Notes: generated by a model not told the origin, from the letters alone. Counted from the first letter of the stretch, positions 1 through 11,604 are shown. The stretch: DNA of 64,000 nt from Nocardioides lacusdianchii (GCF_020102855.1 NZ_JADHZD010000006.1:62001-126000), one strand, 5' to 3'. Made by a program: numbers and translations.

Positions 1-1
1 G

Positions 2-3131
<3,130 letters not shown>

Positions 3132-3154
3132 CGCGACACCCGCGCACACCTCGT

Positions 3155-3196
3155 ACGGCGCGCCGGGCAGGACCGACCTCCTGCCCGGCGCGCCGT
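3155..3196 (+). terminator. Terminator hairpin of ilvBNC
   Basis: A perfect 18-bp inverted repeat (arms 3155-3172 and 3179-3196) with a six-base loop starts 24 bases after the ilvC stop. It has no T-run, which is common for actinobacterial intrinsic terminators. It ends just before the -10-like TACGAT of the next gene. Confidence 0.8.
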
Positions 3197-3223
3197 CGTC
3201 GTACCCGGGCCTACGATTCAGCC

Positions 3224-4696
3224 ATGAGCGACACAGCGACCAGCGGCACGGGCCTCGAGCAGACCCGCCGTCTCGGCTTGGAGACCACCGGGATCGAGAT
3301 CATCGAGGAGTCGGCGCGGACCGCACGGCCCCGCGACCTGTTCTGGCCGTGGTTCGCCGCCAACGTGTCGGTCTTCGGCCTGAGCTACGCCTCGTTCGTC
3401 CTCTACTTCGGGATCTCGTTCTGGCAGGGCGTGCTGGTCTCGGTGGTCGGCATCGTGGTGTCCTTCGCCCTGTGCGGGGTGATCGCGATCGCGGGCAAGC
3501 GCGGGTCCGCGCCGACGATGATCCTGAGTCGCGCGGCGTTCGGCGTGCGGGGCCAGAAGGTGCCCGGCGTCATCTCGTGGCTGGTCTCGATCGGCTGGGA
3601 GACCTTCCTCGCCATCCTCGCGGTCCTGGCGACGTCGACGATCTTCACGCGTCTCGGGTGGGGCGGCGGCACCGGCACCAAGATCGTCGCGGCCGTCGTG
3701 GTCGCTTCGCTGATCGTCGCGGCGAGCGTCGCGGGCTACCACGTCATCATGCGGATGCAGTCGGTGCTGACGTGGATCACCGGCGCCGTGACCGTGCTCT
3801 ACATGGTGCTCACCCTCGACGACATCGACTGGTCGGCGGTGCAGGCCATCCCGGCCGGCTCCACGCAGGCGGTGATCGGCGCGCTGGTGATGGTGATGAC
3901 GGGCTTCGGCCTCGGCTGGATCAACATCGCGGCCGACTGGTCGCGCTACCAGAAGCGCACCGCCTCCGGGCCCTCGATCGTCGCGTGGAACACCTTCGGT
4001 GGCGCGCTGGCGCCGGTCGTGCTGGTGCTCTTCGGCCTCGCCCTCGCGGGCTCCTCGACCGAGATCCTCGACGGGGTCGCAGGCGACCCGATCGGCACGC
4101 TCGCCACCCTGCTCCCGACGTGGTTCCTCGTCCCGTTCCTGCTGGCCGCGGTCCTCTCGCTGGTCAGCGGCGCCGTGCTCGGCATCTACTCCTCGGGCCT
4201 CACGCTGCTCTCGCTCGGGGTGAAGCTCACGCGGCCCCAGGCCGCTGCCGTCGACGGCGTGCTGCTGACGCTCGGCACGTTCTACGTCGTGTTCGTCGCC
4301 GAGGACTTCGCCGGCCCGTTCCAGAGCTTCCTCATCACCCTCGGCGTCCCGCTCGCGGCCTGGGCCGGGATCATGATCGCCGACCTCGCCCTGCGTCGCC
4401 GCGACTACGACGACGAGGCGCTCTTCGACGCCTCGGGCCGCTACGGCGCCGTCGACTGGACCTCCATCGCCACGATGGTCGTCGCCTCCGTCGTCGGGTG
4501 GGGGCTGGTCATCAACTCGTTCAGCGACGACGCCTCCTGGAACAACTGGCAGGGCTACCTCCTCGGCCCGCTCGGCCTCGGCGGTCGCGACGGCGCGTGG
4601 GCCTTCGCCAACCTCGGCGTCCTGTTCTCGCTGGTCATCGGCCTGGCCGGGGGCTACCTCCTCCGTCGGCGCACCGTCGCCCGTCAGGAGTCCTGA
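3224..4696 (+). CDS. Cytosine/purine/allantoin permease family (NCS1) transporter
   Basis: Predicted 490-residue integral membrane transporter of the NCS1 family (CodB/purine-cytosine permease type), a sodium- or proton-coupled importer of nucleobases or related compounds. About twelve hydrophobic segments are visible. The N-terminal cytoplasmic stretch ends in ARPRDLFWPWFAANVSVFGL, whose FWPWFAAN region matches the family signature at helix 1, and a later GWINIAADWSRY segment corresponds to substrate-site helix 6. The substrate cannot be assigned from sequence. The start is the ATG at 3224, because TACGAT (3212-3217) lies six bases upstream and no ribosome binding site is present, consistent with a leaderless mRNA. 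A GC-rich hairpin follows the stop. The gene stands alone between ilvC and the DsbA-like gene. Confidence 0.88.
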   Translation: MSDTATSGTGLEQTRRLGLETTGIEIIEESARTARPRDLFWPWFAANVSVFGLSYASFVLYFGISFWQGVLVSVVGIVVSFALCGVIAIAGKRGSAPTMILSRAAFGVRGQKVPGVISWLVSIGWETFLAILAVLATSTIFTRLGWGGGTGTKIVAAVVVASLIVAASVAGYHVIMRMQSVLTWITGAVTVLYMVLTLDDIDWSAVQAIPAGSTQAVIGALVMVMTGFGLGWINIAADWSRYQKRTASGPSIVAWNTFGGALAPVVLVLFGLALAGSSTEILDGVAGDPIGTLATLLPTWFLVPFLLAAVLSLVSGAVLGIYSSGLTLLSLGVKLTRPQAAAVDGVLLTLGTFYVVFVAEDFAGPFQSFLITLGVPLAAWAGIMIADLALRRRDYDDEALFDASGRYGAVDWTSIATMVVASVVGWGLVINSFSDDASWNNWQGYLLGPLGLGGRDGAWAFANLGVLFSLVIGLAGGYLLRRRTVARQES

Positions 4697-4705
4697 CCTC
4701 CGCCT

Positions 4706-4726
4706 CCCGGGCGCGACACGCCCGGG
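4706..4726 (+). terminator. Short terminator hairpin after the permease gene
   Basis: Arms CCCGGGCG (4706-4713) and CGCCCGGG (4719-4726) with a five-base loop, nine bases after the permease stop codon. No T-run follows. Confidence 0.6.
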
Positions 4727-4730
4727 ATAC

Positions 4731-4757
4731 GGGTTGAGTCTCCCAGCGACTCAACCC
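4731..4757. repeat. Inverted repeat with GGTTGAGTC arms
   Basis: Perfect 10-bp arms GGGTTGAGTC (4731-4740) and GACTCAACCC (4748-4757) flank TCCCAGC. A closely related palindrome, TGAGTCTCC-A-GGAGACTCA followed by ACC, occurs at 57625-57643. This is therefore a short dispersed element, not only a local hairpin. It lies 48 bases before the DsbA-like gene. Confidence 0.6.
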
Positions 4758-4804
4758 CGAGGACGCGCGGGAACACCCGGGCCGACGCCGGTGTTGGGGC
4801 ACAC

Positions 4805-5521
4805 GTGTTGATCGAGATCTGGTCCGACGTCGTCTGCCCCTGGTGCTACATCGGCAAGCGCCGCATCGAGAACGCCCTGGCCGCGTTCGACCACGCCGAC
4901 GAGGTGGAGGTGCGCTGGCGCTCCTACCAGCTCGACCCCGGCGCACCCACCGAGCCGACCGAGCGGGCGGTGGAGATGATCGCCCGCAAGTACGGCCAGT
5001 CGGCCGCCGGCGCACAGCAGATGCAGGACCGCGTCGAGGCCGTCGCGGCCGAGGAGGGGCTGGTCTACCGGCTCTCGCAGACCCTCCACCTCAACACCGT
5101 CGACGCGCACCGCCTGATCCACCTCGGCCACGCCGAGGGTGGCAACGAGCTGCAGGGGCAGGTGAAGGAGGCGCTGCTCGCGGCGTACTTCACCGAGGCA
5201 CGCAACGTCGCCGACCACGTGGTGCTGCGCGAGGTCGCGGTCGGCGCGGGACTCGACGCCGCGCGCGTCGACGAGGTGCTGGCCTCGCGTGAGTTCGAGG
5301 CCGACGTGCACGCCGACGTCGAGCAGGCGCAGGCCTACGGCGCCAGCGGGGTGCCGTTCTTCGTCATCGACCAGAAGTACGGCGTCTCCGGGGCGCAGCC
5401 GACCGAGACGTTCACCCAGGTGCTCGAGCGGGCCTGGTCGGAGTCGCACCCCCAGATCGAGGTGCTCGCCGCCGGCGGCGACGGCGCCGCGGAGTGCGGC
5501 CCCGACGGCTGCCCCGTCTGA
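4805..5521 (+). CDS. DsbA family oxidoreductase (FrnE-like)
   Basis: A 238-residue thioredoxin-fold protein of the DsbA/FrnE family, likely a cytoplasmic dithiol-disulfide oxidoreductase because no signal peptide is present. Residues 1-30 give the first beta-strand and the CPWC redox motif (WSDVVCPWCYIGKRR). A helical insertion spans about residues 60-160, and the cis-proline segment is GASGVPFFVI near residue 180. The C-terminus ends in two extra cysteines (AECGPDGCPV), which may form a second thiol pair; their role is unknown. The start is GTG at 4805, directly before the first strand; no clear Shine-Dalgarno sequence is visible. The gene converges on the YdeI-like gene, 16 bases away. Confidence 0.9.
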   Translation: MLIEIWSDVVCPWCYIGKRRIENALAAFDHADEVEVRWRSYQLDPGAPTEPTERAVEMIARKYGQSAAGAQQMQDRVEAVAAEEGLVYRLSQTLHLNTVDAHRLIHLGHAEGGNELQGQVKEALLAAYFTEARNVADHVVLREVAVGAGLDAARVDEVLASREFEADVHADVEQAQAYGASGVPFFVIDQKYGVSGAQPTETFTQVLERAWSESHPQIEVLAAGGDGAAECGPDGCPV

Positions 5522-5537
5522 GGCACGGCCGAGGAGC

Positions 5538-6113
5538 CTAGGGGCGGGACTTCTCTCCCCGGGCCGCCTTCTCGGCCGTGGCGGCCACGCGCGCGGCCCG
5601 GGTCTCGGGACGCTTGGCCAGGACGACCCACGTCAGGATCATCTTCTGCGCGGCCGCCGACCACGAGTCCCAGTGCGCGCGCGAGCCCGGGTGGCGGTCG
5701 AAGGCCGCGGCCAGGTCGTCGGGCACGACGCAGTCCTCGACGGCGTCCATCAGCGTCCACATGCCCGTCTCCTTCGCCACGGTCACGGCAGCAGCACCGG
5801 CCGGCTCCATCAGTCCGGCCTCCTCGAGGCGCGCGACCCGGCCCTTGTTGATCCGCGTCCACATGCTGCCGGAGCGTCGTGGGGCGAACCACTGCATCGA
5901 GCGGTGCTCGTCGACGGGTCGGACGGTCGAGTCGACCCAGCCGAAGCGCAGCGCCTCCACCACGGCCGCCTCGTAGGAGAAGGGGCGGTCGCCGGCGCGG
6001 CGAGGGCTCACCAGCCACACCCCGGACGGCTGGGTGTGGTGGTCGCGCAGCCAGGCGCTCCACTGCTCGACCCCCGCCGGCTCGAGCTGCTCGGCGTCGT
6101 CCATCGCACCCAT
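5538..6113 (-). CDS. YdeI/OmpD-associated family protein
   Basis: A 191-residue soluble protein of the YdeI/OmdA (bacteriocin-protection) family. The N-terminal half has WSAWLRDHHTQPSGVWLVSPR and FSYEAAVVEALRFGWVDST. The C-terminal part has the family signature MWTRINKGRVARLEEAGLM, followed by the DUF1905/OmdA-like helix (WDSWSAAAQKMILTWVVLAK). Biochemical function in the family is poorly defined. The start is the ATG at 6113 because TACGAT on the minus strand (6125-6120) lies six bases upstream, the leaderless arrangement seen elsewhere in the window. An ATG at 6104 is the alternative. It is divergent from serA, with about 180 bases between. Confidence 0.85.
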   Translation of the reverse strand: MGAMDDAEQLEPAGVEQWSAWLRDHHTQPSGVWLVSPRRAGDRPFSYEAAVVEALRFGWVDSTVRPVDEHRSMQWFAPRRSGSMWTRINKGRVARLEEAGLMEPAGAAAVTVAKETGMWTLMDAVEDCVVPDDLAAAFDRHPGSRAHWDSWSAAAQKMILTWVVLAKRPETRAARVAATAEKAARGEKSRP

Positions 6114-6249
6114 CCGGTCATCGTAGGAGCGCCCACCGACAGCGGTGCGGGACCGACATGACGGGCCCCGCGACCTGAGGAGTGGGACGGGTTCGGCCCG
6201 CACCGGACTCGCGGGTAGTGTGGGCCGGGCACAGCGTCGTGCAGTCCCG

Positions 6250-6279
6250 GATCTTCCATGATCGTCCGTGATCTTCCAC
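6250..6279 (+). promoter_or_regulatory. Three tandem decamers upstream of serA
   Basis: GATCTTCCAT, GATCGTCCGT and GATCTTCCAC follow each other without gaps (6250-6259, 6260-6269, 6270-6279), ending 13 bases before the serA start. A 10-bp period places each copy on the same DNA face, as expected for a repeated protein site. The stretch also contains a 12-codon ORF (ATG 6258, stop 6294-6296) that overlaps the serA GTG as GTGA. Confidence 0.45.
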
Positions 6280-6292
6280 TGAGGAACCCGCT

Positions 6293-7888
6293 GTGAACGC
6301 ACCCGCCAAGCCCGTCGTACTCATCGCCGAAGAGCTGAGCCCCGCCACCATCGAGGCGCTCGGTCCCGACTTCGAGATCCGCCACTGCAACGGCGCGGAC
6401 CGCGCCGAGCTGATCCCCGCGATCGCCGACGTCGACGCGATCCTGGTCCGCTCCGCGACCAAGGTCGACGCCGAGGCCCTCGCCGCGGCAGCGAAGCTCA
6501 AGGTCGTCGCCCGCGCCGGCGTCGGCCTCGACAACGTCGACGTCAAGGCCTCCACCCAGGCCGGCGTGATGGTCGTCAACGCGCCGACCTCCAACATCGT
6601 CAGCGCCGCCGAGCTCGCCGTCGCGCTGATGCTCGCCGCGGCCCGCCACATCAGCCCCGCGCACGCGGCGCTGAAGAACGGCGAGTGGAAGCGCTCGAAG
6701 TACACCGGCATCGAGCTCTACGAGAAGACCGTCGGCATCGTCGGCCTCGGCCGCATCGGCGTCCTGGTCGCCCAGCGCCTCAGCGCCTTCGGCATGAAGG
6801 TCATCGCCTACGACCCCTACGTCCAGGCCGGCCGCGCCGCGCAGATGGGCGTACGCCTCGTCGACCTCGACACGCTGCTCGCGGAGTCGGACTTCATGAG
6901 CGTGCACCTGCCCAAGACCCCCGAGACCGTCGGCCTCATCGGCGCCGAGCAGCTCGCCGCCGCCAAGCAGAGCCTCGTGCTGGTCAACGCAGCCCGCGGC
7001 GGCATCGTCGACGAGGCCGCCCTCTACGACGCCCTCAAGACCGGCCAGATCGCCGCCGCCGGCCTCGACGTCTTCGCCAGCGAGCCCTGCACCGACAGCC
7101 CGCTCTTCGAGCTGGAGAACGTCGTCGCCACGCCCCACCTCGGGGCGTCCACCGACGAGGCGCAGGAGAAGGCCGGCATCGCGGTGGCCCGCTCGGTGCG
7201 CCTCGCGCTCAGCGGCGAGCTCGTGCCCGACGCGGTGAACGTCCAGGGTGGCGTCATCGCCGAGGACGTACGCCCCGGCATCCCGCTGACCGAGAAGCTC
7301 GGCCGCGTCTTCACCGCGCTGGCCGGCGAGGTCGCGAGCGCGCTCGACGTGGAGGTGCGCGGCGAGATCACCGAGTACGACGTCAAGGTGCTCGAGCTGG
7401 CCGCACTCAAGGGCGTCTTCGCCGACATCGTCGAGGAGCAGGTCTCCTACGTCAACGCGCCGCTCCTCGCCGCCGAGCGTGGCACCGAGGTGCGCCTGGT
7501 GACGGAGTCGGAGAGCCCCGACCACCGCAACCTGATCACGCTGCGCGGCACGCTCGCCGACGGCACCCAGGTCTCCGTGAGCGGAACCCTCGTGGGTCTC
7601 GCGCAGAAGGAGCGCCTGGTCGAGGTCAACGGCTTCGACGTCGACATCGAGCCCACCACCCACCTGGCCTTCCTCACCTACGAGGACCGTCCGGGCATGG
7701 TCGGCACCGTCGGCGGCATCCTCGGCGCAGCCTCGGTCAACATCGCCGGCATGCAGGTGTCGCGCCAGGACAAGGGCGGCGCCGCCCTCGTCGCGCTCAG
7801 CGTCGACTCGGCCATCCCGGCCGAGACGCTGGCCGAGATCGAGACGGCCATGCAGGCCGCCTCGGTGCGCGCGGTCGACCTGACCTGA
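6293..7888 (+). CDS. serA: D-3-phosphoglycerate dehydrogenase
   Basis: NAD-dependent enzyme that oxidises 3-phosphoglycerate, the first step of serine synthesis. At 531 residues it is the long type with four parts: a split substrate-binding domain, a Rossmann domain (TVGIVGLGRIGVLVAQRL near residues 146-163), the intervening (ASB) domain and a C-terminal ACT domain (HLAFLTYEDRPGMVGTVG). This architecture supports serine feedback control. The catalytic Arg-Glu-His set is in the usual places (RAGVGLDNVD, NAARGGIVDE, ATPHLGAST). The start is GTG at 6293 with a weak GAGG upstream. The stop is separated from the convergent yczR stop by a single base. A tandem decamer array and a short ORF overlapping the start suggest regulation. 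Confidence 0.96.
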   Translation: MNAPAKPVVLIAEELSPATIEALGPDFEIRHCNGADRAELIPAIADVDAILVRSATKVDAEALAAAAKLKVVARAGVGLDNVDVKASTQAGVMVVNAPTSNIVSAAELAVALMLAAARHISPAHAALKNGEWKRSKYTGIELYEKTVGIVGLGRIGVLVAQRLSAFGMKVIAYDPYVQAGRAAQMGVRLVDLDTLLAESDFMSVHLPKTPETVGLIGAEQLAAAKQSLVLVNAARGGIVDEAALYDALKTGQIAAAGLDVFASEPCTDSPLFELENVVATPHLGASTDEAQEKAGIAVARSVRLALSGELVPDAVNVQGGVIAEDVRPGIPLTEKLGRVFTALAGEVASALDVEVRGEITEYDVKVLELAALKGVFADIVEEQVSYVNAPLLAAERGTEVRLVTESESPDHRNLITLRGTLADGTQVSVSGTLVGLAQKERLVEVNGFDVDIEPTTHLAFLTYEDRPGMVGTVGGILGAASVNIAGMQVSRQDKGGAALVALSVDSAIPAETLAEIETAMQAASVRAVDLT

Positions 7889-7889
7889 C

Positions 7890-9350
7890 CTACGCGACCA
7901 TCACCCGGCCGGCACCTTCGCGGCGCGAGCGGCTCGACGCCGGCCGGGTGGTGGTCGACACGTGCTCCCACGCGCCGGCAAGTCGGCGTACGGCCTCGGT
8001 GAGGGTCTCCGGCGACGCGGTCCACGGGATCCGGACGTAGCGGTCGAGGCCGCCCTCGACGGCGAAGACCGGCCCGGGGGCGACCACCACGCCCCGCCGC
8101 TCGGCCTCGGCCGAGGTCGCGGTGCCGAGCGCCTCGGGCAGCTCGCACCACAGGGCGAGACCACCGTCGGGGACGCGGAAGCGCCACTCTGGGAGGTGCT
8201 CGCGCACGGCCGCCACCAGCGCGTCGCGCCCGGCGACCAGGCGCTCGCGGTGCAGGGGGAGCACCTCCTCGGAGTGGTCCATCAGGTCCGCCAGCACGAG
8301 CTGCTCGAAGACCGGCGCGCCGAGGTCGAGGCCGATGCGGGCGTGGATGAGGCGGTCCATGTCGGCGAGCGGCGCGCGCACCCAGCCCAGCCGAAGCCCG
8401 CCCCAGAAGGACTTGCTCGCGCTGCCGATGGTGATCGCGTCGTCGGCGTACGCCGCCAGCGGCCGCGGCATCGCCGCCGCGAGCCCGGGCGTGAGCGCGA
8501 GGGCCTGGTGCGCCTCGTCGGCGACCACCACCGTGCGGGTGCGGGCGAGCGCTGCGGCGAGCTCCTCGCGCTGCGCCTCCGACATGAGGTGGCCGGTGGG
8601 GTTCTGGAAGTCGGGGATCAGGTAGGCCAGCCGCGGCGACGACTGCCGCAGCGTCGCCGCGAGCGCGTCGAGGTCCCACCCGTCGGGGTCCACCGCTGCG
8701 GGGACCAGTCGCGCACCCGCGTGGCGCACGGCCTGGGTGGCGTTGGGGTAGGTCGGCGACTCGACCACGACGCGGTCGCCGGTGGAGGTGTAGGCCTGCG
8801 CGACGATGGACGCAGCGGCGAGCGCGCCGGCGGTGACCATGACCTGCTCGGGCACCGTCGGCAGTCCGCGGGCGTCGTACGCCGCCGCGATCCGCGCCTG
8901 CAGCGCCGGCACGCCGAGCGGGAAGTACCCCGGGCCGCTGAGGTAGGCCGGCAGCTCCTCGGTCGCGCGCTGGTAGGCCTCCACGAGCCCGGGCGGTGCG
9001 GAGTGCGCGGCGCAGTTGAGGTCGATGATGTCCTCGCCGCCGGTCCCGGGCAGGAGCGATCGGTCGTGGGCGCGACGCTGCCCGCCCGGCACGGTGGTGA
9101 AGGTGCCCGACCCGCGCCGCGCCTCGGCGTACCCCGCCTCGCGCAGCACCTCGTAGGCCCGCGTCACCGTCGTGCGCGAGACGTCGAGCGCCCCGGTGAG
9201 CTCGCGCTCGCTCGGAAGCCGTACGCCGATCCCGATCCGTCCGTCGCCGATGAGCACCCGCAGGCTCTCCGCGAGGCCGAGGTAGGCGGGGGAGCGGGGG
9301 AAGTCGCCGGCCAGACTGGCTACGCGCTGGGCACTGATCACCGGACTCAT
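7890..9350 (-). CDS. yczR: MocR-like transcription factor (GntR HTH plus aminotransferase fold), YczR type
   Basis: A 486-residue MocR/GntR-family regulator. The N-terminal winged HTH spans about residues 20-90 (LRLPSERELTGALDVSRTT is the recognition region, read as VRLPSERELTGALDVSRT). A PLP-dependent fold-type I aminotransferase-like domain follows. It keeps the PLP lysine in SASKSFWGGLRLGW and the NPTGH and DEAH segments, so it probably binds PLP as an effector site, not as an enzyme. It is divergent from a YczE-type membrane protein gene, the arrangement that defines the YczR subgroup. A 29-bp palindrome sits between them and is its likely operator, probably also for autoregulation. Start: ATG at 9350, 16 bases from that palindrome. 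Confidence 0.9.
   Translation of the reverse strand: MSPVISAQRVASLAGDFPRSPAYLGLAESLRVLIGDGRIGIGVRLPSERELTGALDVSRTTVTRAYEVLREAGYAEARRGSGTFTTVPGGQRRAHDRSLLPGTGGEDIIDLNCAAHSAPPGLVEAYQRATEELPAYLSGPGYFPLGVPALQARIAAAYDARGLPTVPEQVMVTAGALAAASIVAQAYTSTGDRVVVESPTYPNATQAVRHAGARLVPAAVDPDGWDLDALAATLRQSSPRLAYLIPDFQNPTGHLMSEAQREELAAALARTRTVVVADEAHQALALTPGLAAAMPRPLAAYADDAITIGSASKSFWGGLRLGWVRAPLADMDRLIHARIGLDLGAPVFEQLVLADLMDHSEEVLPLHRERLVAGRDALVAAVREHLPEWRFRVPDGGLALWCELPEALGTATSAEAERRGVVVAPGPVFAVEGGLDRYVRIPWTASPETLTEAVRRLAGAWEHVSTTTRPASSRSRREGAGRVMVA
7903..7949. terminator. Inverted repeat at the serA/yczR convergent end
   Basis: Perfect 11-bp arms ACCCGGCCGGC (7903-7913) and GCCGGCCGGGT (7939-7949) are separated by 25 bases. 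They lie inside the last codons of yczR, just after the serA stop. A terminator role for serA is plausible, but the long loop makes this uncertain. Confidence 0.35.
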
Positions 9351-9366
9351 GCAGGCCACTGTTCCA

Positions 9367-9395
9367 CGATTGGCTATGTCGGACAAGGCCAATCG
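9367..9395. promoter_or_regulatory. 29-bp palindrome between yczR and yczE, likely YczR operator
   Basis: Outer arms CGATTGGC (9367-9374) and GCCAATCG (9388-9395) are perfect, and an inner TGTC-G-GACA palindrome sits on the same centre (9381). Only the two base pairs between outer and inner parts mismatch. It occupies the middle of a 61-bp divergent intergenic region, so one bound dimer would affect both promoters. Confidence 0.7.
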
Positions 9396-9411
9396 CGTCC
9401 ATGATGGAGGC

Positions 9412-10089
9412 ATGAGCACCACGCCCTGCGACGTCCCCACCGGCACCGTGATCGCCCCCCGCGGCGGGCTGGTCGACCTCGGCCCGCTCGCGCAGCTGCG
9501 CGCCGGACGACTGGCGCGACGCCTGCCCCAGCTCTACGTCGGGCTGTTCCTCTACGGCGTCTCGCTCGCGATGATGGTGCGCGGTGCCCTCGGGCTCGCG
9601 CCGTGGGACGTCCTGCACTCCGGCTTCGTGCGCCACGTGCCGATGTCGCTGGGCCTGGCCGTCGTGCTCTTCAGCTTCGTGGTGCTGCTGCTCTGGATCC
9701 CGCTGCGCGAGGTGCCCGGGCTGGGCACCATCAGCAACGCCTTCGTCGTCGGCCTCTCCGCCGACGCGACGCTCGCCGTGCTCGTCGAGCCCGACGCGAT
9801 CGCGGCGCGCATCGCGCTCATGGTCGGCGGCGTGGTGCTCTGCGGGATGGCGAGCGCCCTCTACATCGGCGCCCAGCTCGGCCGCGGACCGCGCGACGGG
9901 CTGATGACCGGCCTGGCCCGTCGCACCGGTTGGTCGCTGCGGCTGGTGCGCACCGGTCTGGAGGTCACCGTCGTGGTGATCGGCCTGCTGCTCGGCGGGG
10001 TGCTGGGGATCGGGACCGTCGCCTACGCCCTCGCGATCGGTCCGCTCACGCAGCTGATGCTGCCGTGGTTCACCGTCGACCTGGACTGA
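9412..10089 (+). CDS. yczE: YczE/YitT-type integral membrane protein
   Basis: A 225-residue membrane protein of the YczE family with about five hydrophobic segments: LPQLYVGLFLYGVSLAMMVR, GLAVVLFSFVVLLLWIPL, a segment near residues 105-125, IALMVGGVVLCGMASALYIG, and a final one near residues 180-215. Family hallmarks include the GLGPWDVLH-like segment (here LGLAPWDVLHSG) and GPRDGLM between helices. The molecular role of YczE proteins is not established; transport or sensing at the membrane is a guess. The start is ATG at 9412. GGAGG lies only one base upstream, too close for a normal ribosome binding site, so the true start could be slightly downstream or the mRNA leaderless. Control by the divergent yczR is likely. 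Confidence 0.85.
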   Translation: MSTTPCDVPTGTVIAPRGGLVDLGPLAQLRAGRLARRLPQLYVGLFLYGVSLAMMVRGALGLAPWDVLHSGFVRHVPMSLGLAVVLFSFVVLLLWIPLREVPGLGTISNAFVVGLSADATLAVLVEPDAIAARIALMVGGVVLCGMASALYIGAQLGRGPRDGLMTGLARRTGWSLRLVRTGLEVTVVVIGLLLGGVLGIGTVAYALAIGPLTQLMLPWFTVDLD

Positions 10090-10092
10090 GGC

Positions 10093-11604
10093 CTAGCGTG
10101 CCGCCCAGTGCGCCGCGACCCGGGTCGCCGGCAGGGTGGAGTGGTAGATCGCGACGTTGTCGAGGTCGCCGTTGAACGCCGGGGTGTTGAGCCACCCGAT
10201 GCTTCCCTGCCCGACCCGCCAGAACCCGGAGTAGCTGAGCAGGGTGGACGTGGTGCCGCTCGCGACCGCGGCGCCGTCGACGTAGATCGTGGTGGCGCGG
10301 CCGGCCGTGCTCGTGACGACGAGGTGGTGCCACGCGCCGTCGTTGTAGGGACGCGGCGTCGTGATCGCCGTGCTGCGTCCGGGCCAGGTGCCGAAGGTGA
10401 GCCTCCCTGACGACTCCATGGTGACCGACCGGTCGGCCTCGGAGCCGAACAGCGAGTAGCTGGCGTCGCGGTCGTCCTCGAAGCCGGCGAGGTAGCTGCG
10501 CGACGTGGAGGTCGTGCGGAACCACAGCTCGATCGAGTACGCCGACGGCGCGGCGACCGCCTGCGTGCCGAGGACCGCCCGCCCGCCGGTGTTGTCGACC
10601 GCGGTGCCGGGGTTGCGAGGGAGCCCACCGGGGGTGCCGAGTTGGAGCGAGCCGTAGAACTGGCCGGTGCGGTTGTTGCCCGAGCGGTCGGCGGCGTAGG
10701 TGGCTCCGCGCGGCTCGTCCATCAGCCAGAAGCCGTACGGCGCGTCGGCGAGGACCGCGCTGACGTAGGGCTGCGCCCAGGGGCCGGCGGTCCACGTGGA
10801 CCCGCTGTTGCGGGTGTGGCCGGTGAAGCCGGCGCTGGCGGTCGAGGCGAGCGTGCCGACGACGACCAAGGAGGCCACGGCCAGGAGCGGGGTGCGCGAG
10901 CGGCGTACGCCGTCCCGTCCGTGCGTCGTGGTCGCGGACCCGCCCGGACCCGACGGCCGGCCGGAGCCGGACGGCCCGTCGGGAGGGGGACGAGGGGAGA
11001 AGCGGTCGCGGACGAGCCGCAGCAGCCGCCACCGCGGTGGCTCGCCCTCCAGCCTCCGGCTGGCGAGCGCGAACGCCGCCGCCGTCAGCAGCAGCCAGGC
11101 GGCCAACGGGAGCCACTGGCCGGTCTGGAACCACGTCACGGGCAGGCCGACGTGCGGGACCAGGAGCACGGCGGTCGCGCGGATGTCGCTGCGGGGGAGC
11201 GGGGTGACGTCGGTGAGATCGTTGGCGTCGCCCGCGGTGGTGTAGTCGCCGTCGTCGCGCAGCTCCACGATGCGGTGGACCATCAGGTGCGGTGTGGTCG
11301 CGGCGGGGGCGTCGTAGACGAAGACCCGCCCGACCCGGACGCGCTGGTCCTCGGTCCAGGGCTTGGCGACGACGACGTCGCCGACCTGGATGGAGGGCTC
11401 CATCGACCCGGACCGCACGACGTAGGACCCCCACCCGAGCACGACGGGAGCGACCGCGATGAGCGCCAGCCCGAGCAGGAACGTCCGGTACATCCGGGCC
11501 AGGAGCACCGCCGCGAGACGGGTCCAGTCGCGGACCTCCGACGCGTGCCGCGGCGTGGCGGCAGGGCGCTGGAGGTCCGCGTCGAGGACGGACGTGGCGG
11601 TCAT
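10093..11604 (-). CDS. SipW/ER-type signal peptidase I fused to a LamG-like domain
   Basis: A 503-residue fusion. Residues 41-63 form TM1. Residues 64-160 form an S26 signal peptidase of the SipW/ER type, with Ser in RSGSMEPSIQVGD (S67), His in MVHRIV (H110) and an Asp in AGDAND (D126 or D129) in place of the bacterial Lys. Residues 163-182 form TM2. A Pro/Arg-rich, probably cytoplasmic linker (about 183-237) leads to a third hydrophobic segment (238-258) ending in ASTASA, then GFTGHTRNSGSTW. From about 281 a concanavalin/LamG-like domain follows (YGFWLMDEP, then WHHLVVTSTAGR and IYVDGAAVASG). The FTGHTRNSG junction copies the one after the signal peptide of the upstream gene, so this segment looks like a SipW-type substrate within the protease itself. 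It lies 31 bases downstream of that gene in one operon. The domain calls are solid; self-processing is inference. Confidence 0.85.
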   Translation of the reverse strand: MTATSVLDADLQRPAATPRHASEVRDWTRLAAVLLARMYRTFLLGLALIAVAPVVLGWGSYVVRSGSMEPSIQVGDVVVAKPWTEDQRVRVGRVFVYDAPAATTPHLMVHRIVELRDDGDYTTAGDANDLTDVTPLPRSDIRATAVLLVPHVGLPVTWFQTGQWLPLAAWLLLTAAAFALASRRLEGEPPRWRLLRLVRDRFSPRPPPDGPSGSGRPSGPGGSATTTHGRDGVRRSRTPLLAVASLVVVGTLASTASAGFTGHTRNSGSTWTAGPWAQPYVSAVLADAPYGFWLMDEPRGATYAADRSGNNRTGQFYGSLQLGTPGGLPRNPGTAVDNTGGRAVLGTQAVAAPSAYSIELWFRTTSTSRSYLAGFEDDRDASYSLFGSEADRSVTMESSGRLTFGTWPGRSTAITTPRPYNDGAWHHLVVTSTAGRATTIYVDGAAVASGTTSTLLSYSGFWRVGQGSIGWLNTPAFNGDLDNVAIYHSTLPATRVAAHWAAR

